Of a stretch of 64,000 nucleotides of DNA, positions 36,424 to 48,688 are shown piece after piece. The position numbers and the translations under genes are program-made. The notes below the pieces were generated by a model. The model was not told the origin of the DNA. It saw only the letters and a list, made by a program, of their open reading frames with translations, and did not search any database. Where the stretch lies: the NCBI GenBank assembly GCA_018105865.1, contig CM030833.1, forward strand, positions 12,199,381 through 12,263,380, in the 5' to 3' direction. Numbering within the stretch: position 1 is the first letter of the stretch; each line of letters opens with the position of its first letter. This DNA comes from Metaphire vulgaris. Taxonomy: Eukaryota > Annelida > Clitellata > Crassiclitellata > Megascolecidae.

Positions 36424-36614
36424 CATGGGCGTCCGCAGAAATTTTTCTAGTGGGTGCAAAACAAGGTCTTGTGGCGAAGGAAATGAAAAACATTTCCAGG
36501 GGGTGCAAGAACAAGGTTTTGTGACAAAAGAAACAAGCAGTTTTACTTTTTCATGACTCCACAATTTTCCAGGGGTGCAATTTCACCCCTTGCCCCTCCC
36601 TCCGGACGCCCTTG
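36424..36614. mobile_element. 191-bp MITE, CATGGGCGTCCG ends, inserted in a TAC array
   Basis: Left end CATGGGCGTCCGCAG, right end CGGACGCCCTTG. Perfect 8-bp repeats CCACTACT (36416-36423, 36615-36622) come from the surrounding microsatellite. The interior has alternating GGTGCAA and CAAGGT(C/T)TTGTG units shared with the 57418-57613 copy. Confidence 0.85.
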
Positions 36615-36693
<79 letters not shown>

Positions 36694-36714
36694 CGGTACT
36701 ACTACTACTACCGG

Positions 36715-36753
<39 letters not shown>

Positions 36754-36756
36754 CGG

Positions 36757-36799
<43 letters not shown>
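36615..36799 (+). repeat. (TAC)n microsatellite with CGG interruptions
   Basis: About 60 triplets, interrupted three times by TACCGGTAC. Long Tyr/Thr/Ser-only ORFs over it are artefacts. Confidence 0.95.
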
Positions 36800-36802
<3 letters not shown>

Positions 36803-37033
36803 GCTGCTGCTGCCTCGACGGTAGAGCTTTAAGTTGTAAGTCATCGTGATCTGTCTGCGCAGGAATTGGACGCGCAGGAATATGGAATTTGAGATTCTAT
36901 TTCTCGGACAGTCGCGTATCCGTTGGCACTGAGTGGAAGCTAACATGGTCAGTGTACTGTCTCAAGTTTCGCTCTGCTTTGACACGTTAGCGACGAAAGG
37001 GAGTGAAGCTGACTGAAGCTGTCTACCAACAAG

Positions 37034-37366
37034 CAGTGTTTATTCTAGCCACCTTGACATTGGGCGGGGGGAGTTTTGCATGTTTGGGAGGTGATGTTTT
37101 TCTGCCCAAAAACCTTTGTCGAGCAAAAAAGGTCATCCTGTTGTTATGTGCTCTCTCGGGTATGGTGACAAGCAAAAAAAGGTCATCATATCCTTCCTTA
37201 TCTTTCCTTTTATCCTTCTTCCAAATATAAAAAAAAACTTTTCGTCACACTTTTGGACTTTTTGGGGTGAAATTTCCATCCCCCAATGCAACATATAGAA
37301 TTTGGGGAATTTTCAAACTTTGGGGGGAATCCCCTCCCCAAAAAAACAGGCCTAGAATAAACACTG
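37034..37366. mobile_element. MITE with CAGTGTTTATTCTAG ends
   Basis: Ends CAGTGTTTATTCTAG and CTAGAATAAACACTG, flanked by a 9-bp direct repeat ACCAACAAG (37025-37033, 37367-37375). The interior contains two minus-orientation copies of the GCAAAAAAGGTCATC core. Confidence 0.85.
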
Positions 37367-37488
37367 ACCAACAAGGATTACTGGATTACTACTAATAATA
37401 TATGCCTGACAACGAAGTCACACACAATTATCAGAATATGTCAAAGGCAACAGCTGACGTCCTATATCGCTATAATGAGAGTGGGAAA

Positions 37489-38342
37489 TAGGGATGTGCT
37501 AATAATATACCCTCCCGTATACCCGCGGGTACGGGTAGGGTAACACATTTTACGGGTACGGGTCGGGTACGGGTACAGGGGTACGGGTATATCTAGGGTA
37601 ATATACCCGTTTTACCCGAAAAGTTATATTTTCATTTCTCACTACTATAGCAAATTAGCAATGCAATAATAGAAAAATAATATTGAGTAAAGTGTATTAG
37701 TATAACTTGTACATCGCGTTCAGTTTGTCAGACAGCATGCATTTTACTTACTGAAAACACAAAGGAAATACAGATGACGTAATCTGACATCTTCAGTAAT
37801 AAATCTATAATGGCGTCCTCTGACTCCTCCAAGGACTCTTTGACCGAGAAAGTTCTTCTGGTAAAGTTTTGTGGTTTAACTTGAACTCTAATGCCTGCTC
37901 ATAGATAAATGATATCTACTAAATATTTTAAACAAGCCCATTCGTGTCGGCTTAGGCTAGCTGACTGATTATCCTGATTCCTAAGTATAGATCTGTCCTA
38001 ATCTAAACATGCGTGCTATTTACAATGAATAGTTATCCCAATTTCGTAGCCCCGATTTCACTGTTGCCTCTCTATAGTCTCTAGGAACGGATACGGGTTC
38101 ACGGGTCCATGTACAGGCCTTGTAGTAACCCGTGAACGCACCGCGTACGGGTCCAAAATTCCAAATCAAAAACTCCAAATTCAACCAAAGTCGGTTACGG
38201 GTACGGGTACGGGTACGGGTACACAGCTTACGGGTACTGGTCGGGTACGGGTACAGCGCTACGGGTACGGGTAGGGTAGGGTAAAAAAGTTTTTCCACGG
38301 GTACGGGTAGGGTAAGCATTTTGCTGTACCCGCACATCTCTA
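37489..38342. mobile_element. hAT-type non-autonomous element, copy B
   Basis: Same family as 26019-26887: left end TAGGGATGTGC, right end TACCCGCACATCTCTA, perfect 8-bp TSD GTGGGAAA (37481-37488, 38343-38350). Low divergence between the copies' middle parts suggests fairly recent mobility. The shared short ORF starts near 37811. Confidence 0.9.
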
Positions 38343-38799
38343 GTGGGAAAGTAAGAATATTCGCATCTTATCGGCAGAATTCTGATTCAACGATGACTTA
38401 TTGGCAGTCTTCGTTATCTCTGGAATGCTGAATGGTCGTTAGCAACGATTACAACCTACCAGATCTTTATCAGATCATTTCCCGAAGCTGTTTTCAAGCT
38501 CCAAAGTATTCTTAATCGACTATTCAATCGCAAGAAGAGAAGGCTATGGCGTGCAAATCAAATCTTTTTGTTTCTAATTGAAACTTAATTAATCTCGGTA
38601 TTTGATCGTGGTTCTAACTCACTGAGCATTTGGGTCATTCGGTCTTACACAATGCAAAGTCCTGACATAGGCCGTACATTATTCAGAGACGGTTCCCGAT
38701 AAAGACTACGAACGCCTTCTATTTATACAAAAAGTTATTTCCATAATCCATTAATTAAAGGCTAAACTGGCTTATCGGGTTTTAATCTGGCATGAATAG

Positions 38800-39375
38800 C
38801 CTACGCTGGCTGAAAATAGCAGAGCGCATTGAATATAAAATAATATCGATGATTTATAACTTAGGGCCTACTTCAGACATCAAACCAGTCTACCTACGAA
38901 ATCTGATACTGTAATCCCATAACATCCTAGATCTACTCGATCTTCCTCTCATGTAACTCTCCTTCGTCCCCTGAATCAATCATCTCTCAAAATTTGCAAT
39001 CGTGTTTTTTTCATATGCTGCACTAGAACTTTGGAACTCAATTCCAGCATCCCTCCGCTGTCTAAGCTTACACCATGGTCAAATAACAAATTCTGAGTCA
39101 CAATTTCTTTCCATTCTTGCAACTTCTCAAGTTTTTCTTTCTAAACTGAAAGCATTTCTCTTAACAAAATCATTTCCTCCATAGCTGTAGTGTCCCAACC
39201 ACTGGCCCTTTGGATTAAATAACCCTGCATGAATGCACTTGCACTTACTTGCTTACTTATTTGACCTTTGGCTATATAGCTACTTCATTGCGAGATTAAG
39301 TGCCTATAGGAATAATGAGCTACTTCGGTGCTGCTTTTAAAAGCGCTATAGAAATTAACGAGATTTGACTTACTT
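38800..39375 (+). pseudogene. LINE 3' end: RT C-terminus and 3' UTR
   Basis: Degenerate codons reading LKIAERIEYKIISMIYNL, then LELWNSIPASLR, then VFLSKLKAFLLTKSF and a stop near 39184. This is the usual C-terminus of CR1/jockey-like reverse transcriptases. The 3' tail carries AGCGCTATAGAAATTAACGA then (TTACTTGC)n, the same terminal signal as other copies here. Confidence 0.75.
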
Positions 39376-39423
39376 GCTTACTTATTTGGCAGATAAAAGA
39401 AACTCGTTGTATAGAGAGATGCC

Positions 39424-39425
<2 letters not shown>

Positions 39426-39467
<42 letters not shown>

Positions 39468-39468
39468 T
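39426..39468 (+). repeat. (GT)n microsatellite
   Basis: Pure GT array of about 43 bp. Confidence 0.9.
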
Positions 39469-39777
39469 ACTAGTTTCAAGACAGTCTTTCTACAGTCTTC
39501 ACTGTGTTTTCAGTGCAACCCTTTCTTTGATTTTCCTATTGCTCGAGACAGTCGCAGTGAAAATTTTGATCAACAATCAAACGAGTCACCGCCAACAATG
39601 ACAGGCAAATCGATCTGAACGACCTGAAAGTTAGTGGCCAGTTTTAAGTGCCAGACAAAATACTTGAGTATTATTTGTATGAAACACTACAAAAAATATA
39701 TATATTATATTATTATATCATTAAGGAAGCCAAACACAGAATATCACAATATAATAAATTATATTATGCTGTATACA

Positions 39778-39907
<130 letters not shown>

Positions 39908-40673
39908 GTAGATCCTGGGTTAAGAGTAGTAATCCTATCTGTTTATAATTCGAAGGACTTTGTCGTAAACGTCTTTGAATACACTTAACTCCGATGACCT
40001 TTGATGTCGAGAACTTCCAGATCCTCGAAAATCTCGAAGTTTACCTTCAGATTTTATGCTTTCTTAATTTTCCATAATTTCCCACTTCCAGGGTGAGACT
40101 ACTCGGAAACGCTGCAAGAAATTGTGTCGAGTCCGAACATTTGCATCTGCAGACCATCGCATAAATATGTCTGCACTCCGGTGGGGGCAGGAGCACTGGC
40201 CTAGCCAATGTTCTGAATAGGGGAGGCACCAAAAGCTTCTGCAGGACGACATTTTAAGTTTCGATTGCGGGGGGGGGGGAGTCGGTGGAAAAGCGTCATG
40301 AGCTCCCCAACGGGGTTTGGGCGGAGTCCCAGCCAAAAAACTAGGGTAGGCCTAATATTTGATTCCCATCTTGATATCGTTAACAGATTTTCAGACTTTT
40401 TGACAGCATTTCAGCAGTCCCTCAACCGATAAAATATTTTCATCAGTTGTAGTCCTACACGAATCTCACGGCCATTCAAGTAGCCTAATATCGTTATGAC
40501 TTATCACTGAGCAGTGAGTGGCCAAATGCTGTAATACAACTAAGGATATCGATTCTGTCGACAATTTCTCATCGGTTATGCGCAAATCTTACAACTGAAC
40601 GTTCCAGTCCGAATTGGGGGGGGGGCGCCGCCCCTACCCGATCCTTTTCATGGCTACGCTAGTGGGTAGGAGG

Positions 40674-40820
40674 CAGTGTTTAATCTAGGCTCTGGACTCC
40701 GGGAGAAAACTGAAAAGGCCGGGGAGAAGTCAGGTAGGGGGATGCTTTTAGTTGATGTATTAAAATTTCCGCGGGGGGAAGAGCAATTTTCTCCCCGGAA
40801 ACGGCCTAGATTAAACCCTG
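40674..40820. mobile_element. MITE related to the CAGTGTTTATTCTAG family
   Basis: Ends CAGTGTTTAATCTAGGC and GCCTAGATTAAACCCTG; perfect 8-bp TSD GTAGGAGG (40666-40673, 40821-40828). The interior resembles the 53659-53825 copy. Confidence 0.85.
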
Positions 40821-40829
40821 GTAGGAGGG

Positions 40830-43724
40830 CGGGGGTAAGGTAACCTCCTGACTGAGGAAACCTGTTTCCTTCTTTAATATCATTAAGACTCTTCACAATC
40901 GCATCCATTGTGACGTTGCGATCGACAGTCTATCACCGGAGGGCGGACGCCAGTACTTCGGTGACCGGTCACCAGATGCCGTTAGATTAAGATGCGATAA
41001 AATGACTTCTGTTCGCCACTTCCGCTTCATCTGATTCCAATAAACTCTCGGCGACGCAGACTTATATAGTCCGCCAGGGGCTGCTTCAGCGGTCTTCGTC
41101 GCGGTTTTCGCTGCAGCCCGGAGGGACGGTTCGCGTGTATATGCCCTAACCGTGCGTGGTTGCAATAAAGAAACGTGCAATGGCATAAAATTAATTCGAT
41201 CCGGTGAAACCCGCGTAGAAGGACTTGCAAGCGGTCTGCAGGTGGTTCACAGAGTTGCCAATACTAATTAGGTCGCGTGGGGATAAACAGGAACTGCGAA
41301 GGGATTTCTAATTAAATATTTCACCACTACCAACGTCATTGAATGAACGCTTTGTGTAACGATAGAGTCAACGTTATCCGTTCGTGGAAACGGAACGAAT
41401 GATCATCATCACCACCTCCGGAGTCAACGCAATGGATTCATTGTTTCCTTTCTCTAGATCTCAGATTTCAACTTTTATTTTTAGAATAGACGGGAAATCT
41501 GGTCGGATGGTATAGGATTCAAGCAGCTTATAAAAAGCATAGCGATGGCAGAGGAGCCCAATTGATAGGAAACGCTGCTGAGCTATCAGATTAAAAGTCT
41601 TTGGTCGATGCTCCAACTAACGCAAGCGATTAATTTCGCATCGTTCTCAAAATTTTAGCCAAGTTTACATGCCAACAAGTGAAAACACGAAAGTCATGAG
41701 GATTTAACTTTTACATTCATCTGGGGAACTAGAAGTCTAAAACCCGGTTACCGCGACGTACATTGGACACTGATCAGACAATACACACAGAGAAATAGAC
41801 AGTATGCCATATACACTGTAGGTGAAGAAGAACTGCATCTGTCGAAAGATCTGTCTGAGATCAATGTAAGTTCAACTGACACAGTTCTTTGTTCACCTTA
41901 TTACCTGAAGCACTGCCTCCATTAGCGTAAACTCGGATGAAACAATGGAGGACCCGACCCTATACCTTTTCCTTTCCTATGGTAACCTCTCAAAGAGTAA
42001 AGGGCTCGATCCTAGAGGCGTCATAGAAGTTTACGCCTATGACTGCAGTCACTGCACCCATTCAAAGCGCTACCTCTCTTCGACCCCCGTCTCTTCGTCC
42101 CACAGCGCAGGGCTGCTTTATGTAGGCCTATACCACTAGAAAACACTTCAATAGTCGAGACTAACGAGACTTTGTATCAGTCGAACTTTCTGGAATGCAC
42201 TTGGTCCGAAAATATATGGACTTATAACCCCACTTCATTACGATCTTACTGTCTTACTGGAACGCTTGAAAATTTATCGCTTCCCTATTCAAAGCAATCG
42301 AAGTAGAAACACTTAAGAGCGTCGTTGATCCCAAATAGGCGCATTATTATTGTCATTATTTAAAGGCCCTTGGTTTTAACCCTCACAAAAACGTCAATCG
42401 CAACCCTTACCCTAACCCTGGTGCGCAATTCCTAGTGCGCAAACTCCCAAAACTTTCATACTGGGTTTTGACGTTGTTGATCCCAAATATAGGCAAGTTG
42501 GTCCGTCATATCCAGGCCTTTGGTTTTCTCTCCAAACGTCAATCGCATTAGCCTAATTCACTCAATTTCACTGGGTTTTGAACAACTGATCCAGGCCGTA
42601 AATCTAAAATGACCAATTATAATTTTAACAACTGAAATCTAATCCAATTATTCGAATTACAGTAGAAAAAGTCGAATCGTTTTCACATTAAATCACCCGA
42701 CGGCAAAAACCAAGAAAAGGAAAAAAACAATGATCAGCGACGTAACCTTACAGTAGCCTTTATAAAAGCTTCTCAAAATGCGACTAAATTGGTCACGTGT
42801 AAGCAAACTCGTCACCACGGAATTAGGCCTAGTAATGCGAAAATAAAAACTTAGAAGTTGGAAACATGAAGATTAAAACACACTAAATTATAATTCTCCA
42901 CACTACAGTATAATGGCTTATGTTCGCTTGATTACGCGTCATCAGCGCCATCCACCGAGTGTCGTCACAATGAAGGGAAATGATGATGAAAACAATAAAC
43001 TGAACGCCCGTGTTACGCGGTCAAAATTCACCCCAAAACAGCCACGACACACGAGAGAAATGAACTCTTGAGAGAGGAGGAGACAAACACACACACACAC
43101 GCGCGCGCAAAATGTTCATCGTCTTTGATACGGACGCGTCTATAGATAAGCAGTATACAGGTCTGTTAGGAGGAGAGATTCCCTCCCCCACACAAAAAAC
43201 CCTCAAAATTCCCCGCCCCCAAAATCGCAGCACTAATTTTTTTGCATTGAACTGTGCCTCTTCCTCTCCAGCCAGGTAGATTTCCCTCCAAAGGCCTGGG
43301 GTCTGGATAAAACACTCATAGATAAGCACAACACAGTGAACACACGCGAGAAATGACTGACTAGTCAAACTAGCTGAGGCCATCAATAGCGCCATCTATC
43401 GAATCGATTGGTCATCGTTTCGAACAATACTGTTTTAAATTAACTCATTTAACAGAATTTTGGCATCCTTGAACATTGTCACGCAATGCCACAGTAACAA
43501 AACGCGAAAAGATTATCCATAGACTCATCTGTTAGATAACATTTGACAAATAAGACGTTCAAGATGTAAGCACATGTAGGAAATGTTACACTAAGTCATC
43601 ACCATGGCAACTAAATGCCGACATTTGACCTTGGCATCTGCTGGCCCTTATGACGTAAGCCAGTCTGACTGAAATGCAGTGAGGACGAGAAGAACCTTGA
43701 AACCGAGAGGAACACCTATAGGTC
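40830..43724. other. Non-coding stretch, nothing recognised
   Basis: No gene, array over 40 bp or delimited element seen. A short (AC)n/(CG)n run lies near 43085-43108. A pair of similar segments (42310-42400 and 42470-42560, both with GGTTTT and AACGTCAATCGCA) suggests a local degenerate duplication. Confidence 0.35.
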
Positions 43725-43799
43725 CATGGGCGTCAGCAGAAATTTTTCCAGGAGGGTGCAATATCTTATTTACCTGAAAGCACTACCAACTGGTTTTAA

Positions 43800-43871
43800 C
43801 CCCTTAACCGTGTATTTAACTGTAACTCAATGTAAAATGGACGGATATATCCGGGATCCCCAGTTAAGGGG
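43800..43871. mobile_element. 72-bp piggyBac-like miniature element
   Basis: TTAA on both sides (43796-43799, 43872-43875) with ends CCCCTTAACCG and AGTTAAGGGG. Close in size and layout to the element at 15151-15223. Nested in the 43725-44293 MITE. Confidence 0.7.
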
Positions 43872-43919
43872 TTAAATTTAAATTAAAAGAAAGACAGGCT
43901 AAATGTGATGCTTTTATTG

Positions 43920-44099
43920 CAGTGTTTATTCTAGGCCTTCTCGGGGGAGGGAATCTCCCCAGTTATAAATCCCCCCAAATTTTTTATATGTTGGCTGGGG
44001 GAATGGAAATTTCCTTCCCCAAAAGTGTGGAGACTCAGACCTTGTCCCCCCAAACATTTCAAAATCCCCCCAATGTCAAGTTGACTAGAATAAACACTA
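43920..44099. mobile_element. MITE with CAGTGTTTATTCTAG ends, nested
   Basis: Ends CAGTGTTTATTCTAGGC and CTAGAATAAACACTA; 9-bp direct repeat CTTTTATTG on both sides (43911-43919, 44100-44108). Inserted in the older 43725-44293 element. Confidence 0.85.
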
Positions 44100-44301
44100 C
44101 TTTTATTGAGTCAAGAGATCGTGTTAATCAGGTTCAGTTTGTTCACGAAACAAACACGTTAATCTGATAGGTTTTTGTATTATATTATTATTAAGATTAA
44201 ATAGTACTTTTATTAATAATTTTTTACTTTTTGTAAATTTACAATTTTCAGGGAGTGCAGTTGCACCGCTTGCACCCCTTCCTGAGGCCCACGTATAGGT
44301 T

Positions 44302-47022
44302 TCCATATGTATGCTATTGCTATAGCAAACTATAACAAAGGTTTTTTTATTGCAAACAAACATGGCACAGGCGAAGGCAAGGAGATAGGTCAACTGTAGT
44401 AACCAAAGTTCAGGGTACTGTAGCGGGCCTCAAGTAGACCTACAATATACTGCCTTGCAGTGAGTTTATGTACTGCTATTGTTCGAGGACTTTCGAGAAT
44501 CTTTATAGGGCCTACTCAGTGTGTAGACTGTAGAACGTCGGTTCTAACGTAGGCTAACCATAGCTATATAGTTAATTTGCAGATATTGTGAAATTGTGAA
44601 TTTTCCAAATCAGAGTCGTATGGCCAAGCATGTAGTTACACGGGAAATGTCTAGGGTCCCCCTGAGGGTAAAGAGACCTCATGGACCCAAAACGCAAGCA
44701 TTATTTGTAGACAATAGACGACACGAAGATAACACGTGTGAACACAACGAACTGAACCACATTGAAACATATAGCTGAATGAACGATGTACTTGCAGAGG
44801 TTTTGCAGTACTGTCAGTACCACAGGAGATGCTAATAGGAACCGCTCAAAACTCAGTTCTGTAATTATACATGAGCTTGGCTTTTATATTTGCAGATGGT
44901 TTCGTCGATTCATCTGAGGTCAAAAGTCTCCAAATCATTTTAGACATCTGCTCTTTACTATTTTAAATAAATCTGTTGAAATTATGTAACACCGTTGTTA
45001 TATTTTGTGTTCAATTACTTCGACTGTTAATCAGAAGTCACTGTGTGATACGCAGAGGCCGAAGCAGTGTATCAAAGAGTTGAAAGAGTTAAAGTTTAAC
45101 TATCCTGACCAAACTGGCAGGTACGAATGAAACATATAGATGTGTCTAGGAATTCAAAAGTTCAAGTATGTTCACACATCTTGTTCGATACTTTCGAAGT
45201 CGCTATGCGGCACCGCTGCTACGCCAATATGGCGCCAACTCTTAATAATTATTCCACGAACTGTTGTGACGAACGATTATATTTATACTTTTGCAAATAT
45301 TTTACTAATAATTACGAAGATTGTGACTACTGACTAAACAGAAACCTTTGAGCTGTATAAATACTATAATTGATTAAGGTTCAAACTCGTTGGGTCTTTG
45401 AACAGGATGGCCAGCAGCTTACACAGATTGTAATGATTTCGGGGTAACAGTTAAAAGCAATAGGCCTACTGAGAGGTTTTTACATTTAAGATCTAAGCAC
45501 GAAACAATTTTTTTCGGTCTTAGAGATCAATATAGGTCTATGCAATCCATGTACAATAATTGAAGAACGTGATATTCTAAGCTTAATGACAACCATACAG
45601 GTTCAAAATCTCTTCTGTGATAATGCAGTTGATTAAAATAATTGTTTTCAATACTCCAAATAGGACGAGATTAGATTAAAAACTTGTCGAGTCATTAGAA
45701 CTCAATGTAAATCGATACACGAATTATGAGTTGTATGATTGTATCTGAAGCATTGCCGACAATCTGTCTTTATCTCTTAGTTTATGTACTTGGTTTTGTG
45801 TGTTCGTGCCAAAACAAATGTCGTATAGCCTACATCTTCATTCTCGGATTCTTTACTGAAGGCTTCCAAGGTGAGTCGCTCATGTAAATCACACAATCAC
45901 ACAGGGGCTAATTTCGTTGTCTTTGTTGTGACTTTCTTTGAATCATCATATTTTACTACAACAGTCTCAAAACTGTAAAAAAATCCCGATAAATATTCTC
46001 TTGCCGAGAAATTTACCAACAGTAGAAATACTGTATGTTGTGACCCATATTTGTTCTGCACATTTCGTTTAAGTCCTTACGCAATAAGACAACTATCGCA
46101 TTTAAGAGGTGTGTAATTCGAATTCCATGCCTTACATCATGCATGTCATGGACTGGATAATTTACAAGTCTTAATGCAGTCTCTGAATTATAACGCTGAC
46201 GCAGACTCCTCTGTCAAACGTTGGAATCCCTTGCAGGCATTTAAGTGAATGGAAAGAATTTATATTTAAGACGGAGAAATCGGCTACAAACACTGACTGA
46301 AACAGTCTAAGACTGGTCATATTTAATTATCCAAATTCTTCAATGCATTTTGCCAAACCAAATCCCATTCCAGTAATAATTATATATAAGTCAACTACTG
46401 AGTTTAAGACTAGGTATTTACTTGCCTCGTAACTTAATGAGTTTAATAGGCCTACTACTGCATTGAACGCAGCAGAGTATGATAGTGCCTGAGGCACGTG
46501 GCAATAAGTACGCGGGTTGCGAGGACAGAGGTATTTATTATGGCAATTGAGTATGGCTATTGATGATTTGTGTTGTCCTATTTTCGGAGAACAAACTATT
46601 TCGCCATTTCTATTTCGCAGTATAAACAGCAGGAACAGTGCTCAGGGAACGACATAATCAGTATTTAAACAATCAGTAAGTAGTTAAATTTATGTTACAG
46701 TCGAAATTGTTGAATTGAATAGGCCTGGGAGGAAATTATATTGACGAGTTTATGACTGTCAGAATGACCATTTTATTACAAGTGAAAGGGTGCTTGGACA
46801 TTTCTGAAGGAAGAAATTTCTGCTGTGCTGATTGAATTTCTGCCTTAAGCACACGCAGGCAGACAATCTCTTTTATGTTCGATTGAGATAATAATGACAG
46901 CCATTTCATTGTGCCATTATAAGTCACCGTAGTTTGCTATGTTCCAATAGGGTTTATGGAATTCTGCTAGTTTTATATTAAAACGAGCTATAAACAACGA
47001 AAATAGGTTTTGAAAGAACATC
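44302..47022. other. Non-coding stretch downstream of the Msx-type gene
   Basis: Unique-looking AT-rich DNA. ORFs at 44596-44778 and 45127-45333 have no domain or splice support. Minus-strand AATAAA near 46770 may be a second poly(A) signal for the homeobox gene. Confidence 0.35.
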
Positions 47023-47028
47023 TTTATT
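47023..47028 (-). terminator. AATAAA directly abutting the Msx stop codon
   Basis: The stop TAA (47031-47029) is followed without a gap by AATAAA. If used it would give a 3' UTR of only about 20-30 nt. Confidence 0.4.
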
Positions 47029-47540
47029 TTAAGACAATCGCCAGAATCCATGTACAGGGGAAATATCACAGCTATTCAACGAATATTCGTCTTTTCCACC
47101 TTCTGCGCTATTATAAGCGATATTAGCGAAAAAGGCAGAAGGACCGTTAAATAGGGTAAACGGAAATGTGGAAGCGAAGAGATCCAGCTGGAAAGGCCTT
47201 CGACCGAATCCATACGGTTGTGCCGCAGCTGTCGCCCTCTGCAAGGCTTCTGCCTTCGTCTTCTCGGCCTCGGTCATCCTCTTTTGCTTTGCTCGTCGAT
47301 TCTGAAACCAGATCTTTACCTGGGTTTCGGTGAGTCCAAGAACATTCGAGAAATCCGTCCGCTCGGCGGTTGAAAGGTACTGTTTGTCGCCGAACTTCCG
47401 TTCGAGGCCTCTCAGTTGGTCCGGGCTGAACGGGGTTCGCGGTTGTCTGTCGGGCTTCTGATGGCGACGCTGAACGTATCCCGCCGACCTTCGTTTTCGA
47501 GTCGTCTTTTTCGACGACGGTGACAATTTTCCGCCAGTTT
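47029..47540 (-). CDS. Msx: Msx-type homeobox protein, homeodomain exon
   Basis: Acceptor TTTCGAGTTTCAG before 47540. The exon supplies 169 residues plus stop. The homeodomain (about 47451-47272) reads [16 protein letters not shown], then [13 protein letters not shown], then [19 protein letters not shown]. It keeps the Msx hallmarks RTPF..(Q)L..LERKF..KQYLS.AER and [15 protein letters not shown], with W48, F49, Q50, N51 and R53. A glycine/phenylalanine-rich tail ends GFWRLS. Msx proteins are nuclear transcriptional repressors of neural and mesodermal patterning. The N-terminal arm is basic ([15 protein letters not shown]). Divergence from typical Msx (GD in place of RQ before KQYLS) leaves a small chance of a different NK-class assignment. 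Confidence 0.88.
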
Positions 47541-48688
47541 CTGAAACTCGAAAGAAAGTTTTGCGTTTTGATCATTGCGCGCTAATCACGGTGGCTTCAG
47601 AAATAAAATGACAAAAAGCAGTTATGAGCAGCGAGCGTTATCGTTGTCGGTAGCATGGCTGTACACTGTACAGTGTAGGCTACATGTGTGATATATTCTG
47701 GATTATTGTTGAATGTTGAATAAAAGTATCCTGAATATATGGATATAGTCTTTTTTATGGTCAGTAATAAATGTCTTGCTTTCAGTGCTGACAATTCTTT
47801 CTTTCTTTAATATATATATATTATAACGGTGATATATATATATATATACTGTATATATATATCGGATGCCATTATCTCTTCAACCCTAAATATGAGGGGA
47901 AGAGGTGGTGCGTCAAAGATTTTGAAATGGGGCAAAAGTCATCAGGTGACGTGACCCTTGTGGTGTTGAACAACAAAACAGCTAGGCTACTTGTATAAAA
48001 TACGGGGACTGCTTAGAGATTTTTTGGAACTAAGCCACTTCAGGTCCGTTACTGCCAGGCGCTACCCTTCAGTATACACCCAATCTTTGGATTCGAATCG
48101 TGACGTGTTTGAAGTCTGATCGAACAGCAAATGACGGGCAATGGAATTGAAATACTCTACGTTGCCTCATTTTTAACCGATTGGTCTCGATGAGATGGGC
48201 ATTATGATAGTAGCGCGATAGAAGTTGAATGAATGAATGAATGAATGATTGATTGATTGAATGATTGATTGATTGAGTCGCCACTCTCCACTGGCACGAA
48301 ACGTTAAATAAACTGAATAGAATAGAGCCACCTATTATCCTATATATTTGGTGGAAAGTTAGTAACACAGCGTGAAAAAGAGAGGAGGAATACGGGAGCT
48401 GCCCTTTGCCCGAACATGAAACGTGTCTTATACACTTGCTACAGAAGGAATTTGCTAAATGATTCTGCAATTGCGCTAATTGAAAAGTATACATTTACAA
48501 TGTGGATTCTTCAGTTTCGATCTCGAAAGTATGGGGTGCCAATCCATGTACCTTCCCCCTTCCCTAGGTTAGCCTCTCAAAAATTGAGGGTTCGAGCATA
48601 TAAACCTAATAAAAATTTACGCCTATGTGGTCGCTAATACTCAATATAGCTAAACATTCCCTCCGTCATTTGTCTAAATATTTCTCAC

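Larger units (their letters stand above)
43725..44293. mobile_element. CATGGGCGTC-family MITE with two nested insertions
   Basis: Left end CATGGGCGTCAGCAG, right end CTGAGGCCCACG; TSDs TATAGGTC and TATAGGTT (7 of 8). The body is lengthened by a piggyBac-like miniature at 43800-43871 and a CAGTGTTTATT MITE at 43920-44099. Confidence 0.75.

Noticed and set aside
36551..36946. Poly-Ser, poly-Tyr and poly-Thr ORFs on both strands
   Set aside because: All derive from the TAC array.
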